Assembly: GCF_019679455.1 (NCBI RefSeq)
Contig: NZ_JAIEZQ010000002.1
Coordinates: 868,001 to 932,000, forward strand
Length of the DNA: 64,000 bases
Reading direction: 5' to 3'
DNA from: Nocardioides jiangsuensis
GTDB taxonomy: Bacteria; Actinomycetota; Actinomycetes; Propionibacteriales; Nocardioidaceae
Position 1 is the first letter of the stretch. Each line of letters starts with the position of its first letter. Shown here one piece after another: positions 56,932-64,000 of this stretch. The position numbers and the translations under genes are program-made. The notes beneath the pieces are model-generated. The model was not told the DNA's origin and searched no databases. It was given only the letters and a program-made list of their open reading frames with translations.

Positions 56932-57576
56932 TCAGAGCCTAAGCGCCGTGGTCAGGATCCCGGTGCGCGAGCCGACGCCGAGCGCGATCGCCGCGTCGAG
57001 GTCGGCCGGGGTGTCCACGTCGCGCCGCAGCGACGGGACGTCGCCGGCGGTGACCTCGTGCGCCCCGGCGTCGAGGTGCGCGGCGCGTGAGCCGGCCCCG
57101 AAGCGGGGCGCGAAGCCGTCGAGGTGACGTGCGGTGACCAGCGTCGTCCCCACCCCCTGCGCGTCGGCGACGAAGGCGACGTCGTGGCGGCCCGCCTCGG
57201 CAAGCGCCCGGGTCAGCTCCTCGGTGCGCAGCGCCGGCAGGTCGGCGCACAGGGCCACGGGCGAGAGGTCGGGCCGGCGCCGGTGCAGCTCGGCGGCGGC
57301 CTGCACGAGCGAGCCGTTCAGGTCGTCGGTCGCCCCGTCGGGCAGCACCCGGACGCCGAGGTCGGCGAGGCCCCGCGCGAGCAGGTGGTCGTCGGTGACC
57401 ACGAGCACCTCGCCGACCACAGGCGCCTCCAGGACCGCGGTCACGGTGTCGACCGCGAACGCGACGACGAGGTCGCGACGTACCGCGTCACCGAGCGGCG
57501 CGAGCCGGGACTTGGCCACAGCGGGAGGCTTGACGGGCACGATGACCCCGAAGCGGGGCGGAGGTGTGGACGACAT
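56932..57576 (-). CDS. cofC: 2-phospho-L-lactate (or phosphoenolpyruvate) guanylyltransferase
   Basis: CofC activates phospholactate or PEP with GTP in coenzyme F420 synthesis. The 214-residue protein has the start VIVPVKPPAVAKSRL, VVTDD, LCADLPALR and the DVDTPADLDAAI region typical of this nucleotidyltransferase fold. ATG 57576 matches the conserved N-terminus; the upstream open frame overlaps plsC and is not used. Other F420 genes are not in the window. Confidence 0.9.
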   Translation of the reverse strand: MSSTPPPRFGVIVPVKPPAVAKSRLAPLGDAVRRDLVVAFAVDTVTAVLEAPVVGEVLVVTDDHLLARGLADLGVRVLPDGATDDLNGSLVQAAAELHRRRPDLSPVALCADLPALRTEELTRALAEAGRHDVAFVADAQGVGTTLVTARHLDGFAPRFGAGSRAAHLDAGAHEVTAGDVPSLRRDVDTPADLDAAIALGVGSRTGILTTALRL

Positions 57577-57696
57577 CACCGACGATCTTGCCAGGAGCCA
57601 CGTGGCGGGCACCGGATGAGGCATGCTTGGCCGCGCAGTACGCTCGCCCGGGCATCGGGGCCGGGCCCGCGTCGAGGAAGAACGAGGAGAGCATCT

Positions 57697-58494
57697 GTGG
57701 CAAAGCCGCGTCGGGCGAGGCAGAAGCGCGGTCTTGCGTTCGCCATCTGTGTCGCGATCGTGCGGCCCCCGCTGATGGCGCTGACCCGGCGCAACTGGAT
57801 CGACGGCCACAAGCTCCCCGCCGAGGGCGGGTGCGTGGTCGTGAGCAACCACATCTCGCACGTCGACCCGTTCACCTTCGCGCACTTCGTCTACGACCAC
57901 GGCCGGCTGCCGCGCTTCCTCGCGAAGAGCGAGGTCTTCGACGTCCCGGTCGGCGGCCGCCTCGTCCGCAGCGCCGGGCAGATCCCCGTCTACCGGCTCA
58001 CGACCGACGCCTCCCACGCCTTCAGCGCGGCGGTCGAGGCCGTGAAGCAGGGCGAGTGCGTCGTGGTCTACCCCGAGGGCACGATCACCCGCGACCCCGG
58101 CCTGTGGCCGATGACCGGCAAGACCGGTGCCGCCCGGATCGCGCTCAGCACCGGCGCCCCCGTGATCCCGGTGGCGCAGTGGGGCGCGCACGAGATCCTG
58201 GCGCCGTACGGCAAGAAGCCGCGGATCTTCCCGCGCAAGACGATCAGCATGAAGGCCGGCGACCCGGTGGACCTCGACGACCTGCGCGACGTCCCGCTCA
58301 CCCCCGACGTGCTGCACGAGGCCTCGGAGCGGATCATGGACGCGGTGACCACGCTGCTCGCCGACCTGCGCGAGGGTGAGCCGCCGGCCGTACGCTTCGA
58401 CTCACGGCGGGCCGGGGTGCGCGAGATCGGCAACCCGAACGTCGACCCGGCGCGACGACGCCACCACGGTAAGCGGACAGGGGAGAGCCGATGA
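57697..58494 (+). CDS. plsC: 1-acyl-sn-glycerol-3-phosphate acyltransferase
   Basis: The 265-residue protein has the acyltransferase motifs NHISHVD (HX4D), YPEGT and an N-terminal hydrophobic stretch ([17 protein letters not shown]). It makes phosphatidic acid at the membrane. GTG 57697 has GAGGAGA upstream. Its stop overlaps gpsA in ATGA, and gpsA makes glycerol-3-phosphate, so the pair supports phospholipid synthesis. Confidence 0.92.
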   Translation: MAKPRRARQKRGLAFAICVAIVRPPLMALTRRNWIDGHKLPAEGGCVVVSNHISHVDPFTFAHFVYDHGRLPRFLAKSEVFDVPVGGRLVRSAGQIPVYRLTTDASHAFSAAVEAVKQGECVVVYPEGTITRDPGLWPMTGKTGAARIALSTGAPVIPVAQWGAHEILAPYGKKPRIFPRKTISMKAGDPVDLDDLRDVPLTPDVLHEASERIMDAVTTLLADLREGEPPAVRFDSRRAGVREIGNPNVDPARRRHHGKRTGESR

Positions 58495-59492
58495 GCAAGG
58501 TTGCGGTCTTCGGTGCGGGGTCGTGGGGTACGGCGTTCTCCATCGTGCTCGCGGACGCCGGCAACGACGTCACGATCTGGGCGCGGCGCGAGGACGTGTG
58601 CGCCACGATCAACGACAGCCGCGAGAACCCCGACTACCTCCCGGGCATCGAGCTGCCCCCGGTGATCACGGCGACGCACGACCCGGAGCTCGCCCTGGCC
58701 GGCGCCGAGTTCGTGGTGCTCGCCGTCCCCTCCCAGAAGCTGCGTGAGAACCTCACGCAGTGGGCGGACCTCATCCCGCGCGACGCTGTCCTGGTGTCGC
58801 TGATGAAGGGCGTCGAGCTCGGCACCCTGAAGCGGATGAGCGAGGTGATCGCCGAGGTCACCGGCGCCGGTCCCGAGCGGATCGGCGTGGTCAGCGGCCC
58901 GAACCTGGCCATGGAGATCGCCCGCCGGGAGCCCGCCGCGAGCGTGGTGGCGTGCGCGGACGACGTGGTCGCGAAGCGCCTGCGCGACCTGTGCCACTCG
59001 CCGGCGTTCCGTCCGTACTCGAGCGCCGACGTGGTCGGCTGCGAGCTCGGCGGCGCCTACAAGAACGTGATCGGGCTCGGGGTCGGGATGGCCGTCGGCC
59101 TCGGCTTCGGCGACAACACCACCGCGTCGGTGATCACCCGGGGGCTGGCCGAGACCGCCCGACTGGCGACCGCGCTCGGCGCCGACCCGATGACCCTGAT
59201 GGGACTGGCCGGCCTCGGCGACCTCGTCGCCACGTGCTCCTCGCCGCTGTCGCGCAACCGGTCCTTCGGCGAGAAGCTCGGACGGGGGATGACCACCGAG
59301 GAGATCACCGCCTCGACCCGGATGGTCGCCGAGGGCGTGAAGTCCTGCTCGTCGCTGCTGGACCTCGCGAACCGCGCCGAGGTGTACGCCCCGATCGTGG
59401 ACCACGTGCACGCCGTGGTGGAGGGCAAGATGACCGCGGCCGACATGCTCTCCAGCCTGATCGACCGCGACACCAAGAGCGAGCGCGACTAG
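58491..59492 (+). CDS. gpsA: NAD(P)-dependent glycerol-3-phosphate dehydrogenase
   Basis: GpsA reduces dihydroxyacetone phosphate to sn-glycerol-3-phosphate. The 333-residue protein has [11 protein letters not shown] (NADP motif), [33 protein letters not shown] with the catalytic lysine, and [23 protein letters not shown]. It overlaps plsC by 4 bp. Confidence 0.96.
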   Translation: MSKVAVFGAGSWGTAFSIVLADAGNDVTIWARREDVCATINDSRENPDYLPGIELPPVITATHDPELALAGAEFVVLAVPSQKLRENLTQWADLIPRDAVLVSLMKGVELGTLKRMSEVIAEVTGAGPERIGVVSGPNLAMEIARREPAASVVACADDVVAKRLRDLCHSPAFRPYSSADVVGCELGGAYKNVIGLGVGMAVGLGFGDNTTASVITRGLAETARLATALGADPMTLMGLAGLGDLVATCSSPLSRNRSFGEKLGRGMTTEEITASTRMVAEGVKSCSSLLDLANRAEVYAPIVDHVHAVVEGKMTAADMLSSLIDRDTKSERD

Positions 59493-59508
59493 GGACGAGC
59501 AGTGACCG

Positions 59509-60642
59509 TCAGGCCGGGCGCTCGCCGGTGAGCTGGTCGAGCGCGGTGGCCAGGTCGTCCCAGAGGTCCTCGACGTCCTCGATCCCGACCGACATGCGCA
59601 CCAGGCCGTCGGGGATGGTCGCCGGCTCGGACTTCCAGCGGCGCCGCCGCTCGAACGTCGACTCCACGCCGCCGAGGCTGGTCGCGTGCACCCACAGCCG
59701 GGTCTTGTGCGTGAGCAGGTCCGCGGCCAGCGCGCCCTGCGCGAGCACGACGGAGATGATCGCCCCGAAGCCCGGGTAGCGCACCTCGCCGACCGCGGGG
59801 TGCTCGCCGAGCCGGCGGACGATCTCCCTCGCGTTGGCCTGCGCCCGGTCCATCCGCACGTGCAGCGTGCGCATCCCGCGCAGCGCGAGCCACGTCTCGA
59901 ACGTCCCGGGCACCGCGCCGATCATGTCGCGCCGCTTCTTCAGCACGTCGAACAGCTCGGGGTCACGCGTGACCAGCGCGCCAAGCAGGACGTCGCTGTG
60001 GCCGGCGATGAACTTGGTGGCGGAGTGCACGACGAGGTCGGCGTCCATCGACAGCGGCTGCTGGAGCAGGGGAGTGGCGAAGGTGTTGTCGACCACGACG
60101 TACGCCCCCGCCTCGTGCGCGGCCGCCGTGATCGTGGCGATGTCGGCGACCTCCAGCGCGGGGTTCGTGGGCGACTCGAGCCACACCAGCGCGGCGTCCT
60201 CGCACGCCTTCACCACCGCGTCGGTGTCGGTGATGTCGACGAGCAGCGCGCGGATCCGGCCCCGCGACTCGAGGTCGGCCATCTGCATCACGCTGCCGTT
60301 GTAGGCGTGCCGCGGCGCGACGACGGTGCGGCCCTGGCCGACGAGGTCGAGCACGGTGGCGACCGCGGCCAGCCCGGAGGAGAACGCGAGCGCCTGCCCG
60401 CCCTCGAGGTCGCCGAGCGCCTCCTCGAACGCCGACCAGGTCGGGTTGCCGTACCGGCCGTACTCCACGTCCCCACCGGCGACGTACGTCGAGGCCATCG
60501 TGATCGGGGTGTTCAGCGGGCTGTCGGCCTCGTGCGGCGGGCGTCCGGAGGTCACCGCCACCGTCGCGGGACGCAGGGTCGAGGCGTCGTACGGCGTCGG
60601 GCCGGAGCTGTCGGGTCCGGGACCGGTCGGCTGCGAAGACAT
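59509..60642 (-). CDS. Trans-sulfuration PLP enzyme (cystathionine gamma-synthase/lyase family), second copy
   Basis: The 377-residue protein has YGRYGNPTWSAFEEALGDLE, the PLP lysine in HSATKFIAGHSD near 206 and a C-terminal RMSVGIEDVEDLWDDL. It resembles actinobacterial cystathionine gamma-lyase/synthase-like proteins. Together with the enzyme at 5.5-6.7 kb, the window has two paralogues, so one may make cystathionine and the other degrade it. It converges on gpsA. Confidence 0.87.
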   Translation of the reverse strand: MSSQPTGPGPDSSGPTPYDASTLRPATVAVTSGRPPHEADSPLNTPITMASTYVAGGDVEYGRYGNPTWSAFEEALGDLEGGQALAFSSGLAAVATVLDLVGQGRTVVAPRHAYNGSVMQMADLESRGRIRALLVDITDTDAVVKACEDAALVWLESPTNPALEVADIATITAAAHEAGAYVVVDNTFATPLLQQPLSMDADLVVHSATKFIAGHSDVLLGALVTRDPELFDVLKKRRDMIGAVPGTFETWLALRGMRTLHVRMDRAQANAREIVRRLGEHPAVGEVRYPGFGAIISVVLAQGALAADLLTHKTRLWVHATSLGGVESTFERRRRWKSEPATIPDGLVRMSVGIEDVEDLWDDLATALDQLTGERPA

Positions 60643-60704
60643 GGCCCCACACTAGGGCGCACTGTGCAGCGCACCGAAGCCGGGCGGGTAGGGTCGGGGC
60701 CGCT

Positions 60705-61871
60705 ATGGACACTTCTCTGACGCCGGCAGACACCCCCGACGCGCACGAGACGACGGGCACCCGCAAGCCGCGGGTCGCTGTCGTCTTCGGTGGCCGCTCC
60801 AGCGAGCACGCGATCTCCTGCGTGACCGCGGGGAGCGTCCTCAGGGCGATCGTCCGGGAGCGGTACGACGTGGTGCCGGTCGGCATCGCGACCGACGGCC
60901 GCTGGGTCCTCGAGTCGGGTGACCCGGAGCGGCTGGCGATCACCTCCGCGGACGCGCTGCCCGCGGTGGACGGGTCGCGCGCGACCGTGGCGCTGTCGCA
61001 GAACTCCGCCGGCAGCGAGCTCGTGGTGCACGAGGCCACCTCGGTGCCGCGCACGCTCGGCGAGGTGGACGTGGTCTTCCCGCTGCTCCACGGCCCCTGG
61101 GGCGAGGACGGCACGATCCAGGGCCTGCTCGAGATGGCCGGGGTGCGCTACGTCGGCGCCGGCGTGCTCGCCTCCGCGGTCGGCATGGACAAGCACTACA
61201 TGAAGATCGTGTTCCAGGCGCAGGGCCTGCCGGTGCTGCCGTACACCGTGATCACCCCGCGCGCCTGGGAGACCGACAAGGCCTCCTGCCGCGAGTCCGT
61301 GAGCGCGCTCGGCTTCCCCGTTTTCGTCAAGCCGTGCCGGGGCGGGTCCAGCATCGGGATCAGCAAGGTGCACGACCTGGCCGGGCTCGACGCCGCGGTC
61401 GAGGCCGCCCGCGAGCACGACCCGAAGGTGCTCGTCGAGTCCTCCGCCGAGGGGGGCCGCGAGGTCGAGTGCGGCGTCGTGCAGGGCTTCGGCGCGAACC
61501 CGCCCGACGTCAGCGTGGTCGCCGAGATCAAGATCGACGGCGCGCACGAGTTCTACGACTTCGCCGCGAAGTACCTGCCCGAGGAGCAGACCGAGCTCAA
61601 CGTGCCGGCGAACCTCCCCGCGCACGTCGCCGAGCGGGTCCAGACGCTGTCCGCGCAGGCGTTCGAGGCGCTGTCCTGCGAGGGCCTCGCCCGCGTCGAC
61701 TTCTTCGTGCTGCCCGACGAGCGGGTGGTGATCAACGAGATCAACACCATGCCGGGGTTCACCCCGTCGTCGATGTTCCCGCGGATGTGGGCGGCGAGCG
61801 GCCTGGAGTACCCCGAGCTCGTGGACCGGCTGATCCAGCTCGCCCTGCAGCGCGGCACCGGCCTCCGCTAG
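60705..61871 (+). CDS. ddl: D-alanine--D-alanine ligase
   Basis: Ddl makes the D-Ala-D-Ala dipeptide for peptidoglycan. The 388-residue ATP-grasp enzyme has VFGGRSSEHAIS near the N-terminus, FPLLHGPWGEDGTIQG, PVFVKPCRGGSSIGIS and the ending INEINTMPGFTPSSMFP. TAGGGT (60689-60694) lies 10 nt before ATG 60705. Confidence 0.96.
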   Translation: MDTSLTPADTPDAHETTGTRKPRVAVVFGGRSSEHAISCVTAGSVLRAIVRERYDVVPVGIATDGRWVLESGDPERLAITSADALPAVDGSRATVALSQNSAGSELVVHEATSVPRTLGEVDVVFPLLHGPWGEDGTIQGLLEMAGVRYVGAGVLASAVGMDKHYMKIVFQAQGLPVLPYTVITPRAWETDKASCRESVSALGFPVFVKPCRGGSSIGISKVHDLAGLDAAVEAAREHDPKVLVESSAEGGREVECGVVQGFGANPPDVSVVAEIKIDGAHEFYDFAAKYLPEEQTELNVPANLPAHVAERVQTLSAQAFEALSCEGLARVDFFVLPDERVVINEINTMPGFTPSSMFPRMWAASGLEYPELVDRLIQLALQRGTGLR

Positions 61872-61932
61872 CCGCCCCGGCCGCCCGGCCGCGGGGCCGT
61901 CGTGCAGTCGCCGCGCGACGGCGTCGACGGGC

Positions 61933-62433
61933 TCAGGCGCAGGGCTCGACCTCGCGCAGGGTCTGCTCGATCGCGGCGGAGAGGTCGACCATCGCGTTCG
62001 CGGGCGGCCAGTGCTCGGCGGCCAGGCGTACCTCGACGTTCTGCGCGCGGCCGACCGTGGTCATCGTGATCGGGCCCGGCCCGCGCTGGACCTGCGCGTC
62101 GGGGATGAACCAGCCGACCCCGTTGACCACCTGGCAGGTCGCGAACCGGTCGAACCCGGCGGGCTCCGGCACCCCGCAGGTGAGCACGATCGGCGCGTCC
62201 GCGTCCCAGGCCGCGACGTACCCGTCCGCGGGGTCGACCTCCGCGCGGTCCTCGTCGTCGACCCGGTCGGGGAGTGCCCCGATCAGCCCGGTGCAGGCGC
62301 GCGCGTCCGCACCGGAGAGCGTGGGGGAGTCCACCTCGACCGGCCCCGGGCTGCACCCGGCCACCAGGACGGCGCTCACGAGACACACGACAGCGCCCGC
62401 GCTCCGGAAGGGAGGCGGGCGCCGTCGGGACAT
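61933..62433 (-). CDS. DUF3515-type lipoprotein
   Basis: The 166-residue protein has a lipoprotein signal with lipobox LVAGC near residue 27, then a small domain with four cysteines (ACTGLIGALPDRV, LTCGVPEP, FATCQVVNGVGWFIP, EPCA). The domain fits DUF3515, which sits near ddl and thiL in actinobacteria. Function unknown; the cysteines may form disulfides outside the cell. Confidence 0.8.
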   Translation of the reverse strand: MSRRRPPPFRSAGAVVCLVSAVLVAGCSPGPVEVDSPTLSGADARACTGLIGALPDRVDDEDRAEVDPADGYVAAWDADAPIVLTCGVPEPAGFDRFATCQVVNGVGWFIPDAQVQRGPGPITMTTVGRAQNVEVRLAAEHWPPANAMVDLSAAIEQTLREVEPCA

Positions 62434-62458
62434 GCGGGGGATCGGAGCGGGGCTCCGG

Positions 62459-62695
62459 TCAGATGTGGACGACAGGGCAGGTCAGCGTCCGGGTGATGCC
62501 GGCGATGTTCTGCACCCGCGCCACGACGAGCTTGCCCAGCTCGTCGACGTTGCGGGCCTCGGCGCGCACGATCACGTCATAGGGTCCGGTCACGTCCTCG
62601 GCCAGCGTGACGCCCTGGACCTCGGCGATCGCGGAGGCGACCTCTGCGGCCTTGCCGACGTCGGTCTGGATCAAGATGTAGGCCTGAACCACCAT
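62459..62695 (-). CDS. Stand-alone Lrp/AsnC ligand-binding (RAM) domain protein
   Basis: The 78-residue protein is a RAM domain alone (VVQAYILIQTDVGKAAEVASAI, VTGPYDVIVRAEARNVDELGKLVVARVQNI) with no HTH. Such small proteins bind amino acids or hetero-oligomerise with full Lrp proteins. AGGAG lies 6 nt before ATG 62695; longer in-frame starts are unlikely. It is between DUF3515 and thiL. Confidence 0.85.
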   Translation of the reverse strand: MVVQAYILIQTDVGKAAEVASAIAEVQGVTLAEDVTGPYDVIVRAEARNVDELGKLVVARVQNIAGITRTLTCPVVHI

Positions 62696-62814
62696 GCTGA
62701 GCTCCTGCGGTCTCGAAGGGGCACCACGTGCGTCGGTGCGTGAATCCTGGCTCAACCTACCGTGCACCGAGCCCCCGCAGGAACATGGTCCCCGCCATTG
62801 GTTGAATGGTCCCC

Positions 62815-63774
62815 ATGACTTCTCGGAGCCTCCCCACGAACGCGACCCTCGCCGACCTCGGTGAGTTCGGACTGGTCGACGCGCTCAAGGAGCGGTTCCC
62901 CCAGGGGGACAACGTCCTGCTCGGTCCCGGCGACGACGCGGCAGTGGTGACGGTCCCCGACGGCCGGGTGGTCGTCTCCACCGACCTGCTCGTCGACACC
63001 CGCCACTTCCGGCGCGACTGGGCCTCCGCCCTCGACATCGGGCACAAGGCGGCCGCGCAGAACCTCTCCGACATCAACGCGATGGGCGGCCGCGCCACCG
63101 CGCTCACCGTCGGTCTCGCGGCCCCGCCGGACCTCCCGGCCACGTGGGCGCTCGAGCTCGCCGACGGCATCGTCGAGGAGGCCGGTCTCGTCGGCGCCTC
63201 GGTGGTCGGCGGGGACGTCACGCGCTCCGACCAGGTGATGATCGCGGTCACCGTCCTCGGCAGCGTGGAGGGCGAGCCCGTACGCCGGTCGGGGGCACGC
63301 CCCGGGGACGTGGTGGCGATCGCCGGGCGCCAGGGCTGGGCCGCGGCGGGGCTCGCCGTGCTCGCCCGCGGCTTCCGGTCGCCGCGCGCTCTCGTCGAGG
63401 CGCACCGCCGGCCCGAGCCGCCGTACGGCGCGGGACCCGTCGCCGCCGCGGCCGGCGCGACCGCGATGATCGACGTGTCCGACGGGCTGCTCGGCGACGT
63501 GGCGCACATCGCCGAGGCCAGCGGCGTCGCGATCGACATCTCGGCGGGATCGTTCGAGGTGGCCGAGCCGCTGCGCGCGGTCGGCGCCGCGCTCGGGGCG
63601 GACCCGATGCGGTTCATCCTCACCGGCGGGGACGACCACGCCCTCGTCGCGACGTACCCGGCCGGCACGGCGCTGCCCGACGGCTGGACCCGGATCGGGG
63701 AGGTCGCGGAGGGGAGCGGCGTCACGGTCGACGGCGCGGCGTACGAGGGCCCGGCCGGCCACACCCACTTCTGA
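62815..63774 (+). CDS. thiL: Thiamine-monophosphate kinase
   Basis: ThiL phosphorylates thiamine phosphate to the active diphosphate. The 319-residue protein has LGPGDDAAVV near the N-terminus, STDLLVDTRHF, HKAAAQNLSDINAMGG, GDVTRSD and IDVSDGLLGD, the PurM-like metal/ATP motifs. ATG 62815 begins the family-like N-terminus; no TPP riboswitch was seen upstream. Confidence 0.95.
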   Translation: MTSRSLPTNATLADLGEFGLVDALKERFPQGDNVLLGPGDDAAVVTVPDGRVVVSTDLLVDTRHFRRDWASALDIGHKAAAQNLSDINAMGGRATALTVGLAAPPDLPATWALELADGIVEEAGLVGASVVGGDVTRSDQVMIAVTVLGSVEGEPVRRSGARPGDVVAIAGRQGWAAAGLAVLARGFRSPRALVEAHRRPEPPYGAGPVAAAAGATAMIDVSDGLLGDVAHIAEASGVAIDISAGSFEVAEPLRAVGAALGADPMRFILTGGDDHALVATYPAGTALPDGWTRIGEVAEGSGVTVDGAAYEGPAGHTHF

Positions 63775-63806
63775 CCAGCCCCGCCGTGCCGGCGGGGGAA
63801 ACGAGA

Positions 63807-63834
63807 AGAACCGCCCCCGTCGGGGAGCGGTTCT
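63807..63834. terminator. Bidirectional terminator between thiL and rpmB
   Basis: AGAACCGCCCCCG pairs with CGGGG-A-GCGGTTCT, with one bulged A and a very small loop. It lies 32 bp after thiL and 23 bp from the end of the convergent rpmB. Confidence 0.75.
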
Positions 63835-63857
63835 CTACGTGGAAAGGGTGGTGCAGG

Positions 63858-64000
63858 TCAGCGGGTGACCTTGCCGGCCTTCAGGCAACCGGTGCAGACG
63901 TTGAGACGCTTGGGGGCGCCGTTGACCGTCGCACGGACGCGCTGGATGTTCGGGTCGAAGCGACGCTTCGTAATCTTGCGCGACCACGGCCGGTTGTGAC
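63858..64000 (-). CDS. rpmB: Ribosomal protein L28, C-terminal part (cut by window edge)
   Basis: The last 47 codons read SHNRPWSRKITKRRFDPNIQ and then through CTGCLKAGKVTR to the stop. This matches L28 of actinobacteria, with the start off the right edge. Two cysteines (NVCTGCLK) remain of the zinc-ribbon form; the N-terminal pair is outside the window. Confidence 0.93.
   Translation of the reverse strand, partial: HNRPWSRKITKRRFDPNIQRVRATVNGAPKRLNVCTGCLKAGKVTR

Noticed and set aside
62696-62814. TPP riboswitch upstream of thiL
   Set aside because: No THI-box-like sequence; the gap is short and mostly promoter-like.

Overview
This is high-GC actinobacterial chromosome, most likely Nocardioidaceae (Nocardioides-like). 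The evidence is a GatCAB plus GltX route to Gln-tRNA, an F420 gene (cofC), an HU protein with a long Lys/Ala tail, an NdgR-type IclR regulator beside leuCD, and many genes whose start codon lies 5-10 nt after a TANNNT box, as expected for leaderless mRNAs. I see no phage, transposon, plasmid or CRISPR sequence. This is a dense core-genome window of about 60 genes with a few accessory enzymes.

Layout. 1-10.3 kb: partial ABC-F ATPase, nagA, a cysteine desulfurase-mnmA-MetE-like operon, a trans-sulfuration enzyme divergent from an Lrp regulator, a hydrolase and ligA. 10.4-16.3 kb: a GAF-PP2C phosphatase overlapping a B12-binding protein that carries the CarH W-x9-EH motif, then gatCAB. 16.3-24 kb: secreted sulfatase, lipoprotein sugar dehydrogenase, hydrolases, HIT protein, PhoD and a BNR-repeat protein. 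25-43 kb: the branched-chain and serine block (ilvD, ilvBNC, serA, leuB, ilvE, cimA), interrupted by a MocR/YczE pair, a methyltransferase and a membrane Ser/Thr kinase. 43-52.9 kb: a frameshifted peptidase E, amidase, FAH hydrolase, gltX, CPBP protease, tRNA-Gln and tRNA-Glu, and an Ada/AlkA-ogt repair operon. 52.9-64 kb: ndgR divergent from leuCD, hup, cofC with an OB-fold protein, plsC-gpsA, a second trans-sulfuration enzyme, ddl, a DUF3515 lipoprotein, a RAM-domain protein, thiL and the end of rpmB.

The most interesting signal is regulatory. One 12-bp element, GATGYGRGACGG, with half-site TGRGAC, lies upstream of ilvB, serA and the leuB leader and, inverted, between ndgR and leuC. In addition, ilvB, leuB and cimA are each preceded by a very short reading frame rich in Ile/Val/Leu codons; two of these are followed by a clear U-tract terminator. 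This suggests branched-chain synthesis here is controlled both by an NdgR-type regulator and by peptide-leader attenuation.

A second point of interest is the overlapping phosphatase and B12-protein pair, which looks like a light- or cobalamin-sensing module with no DNA-binding domain. All assignments come from reading the sequence; no database search was run.
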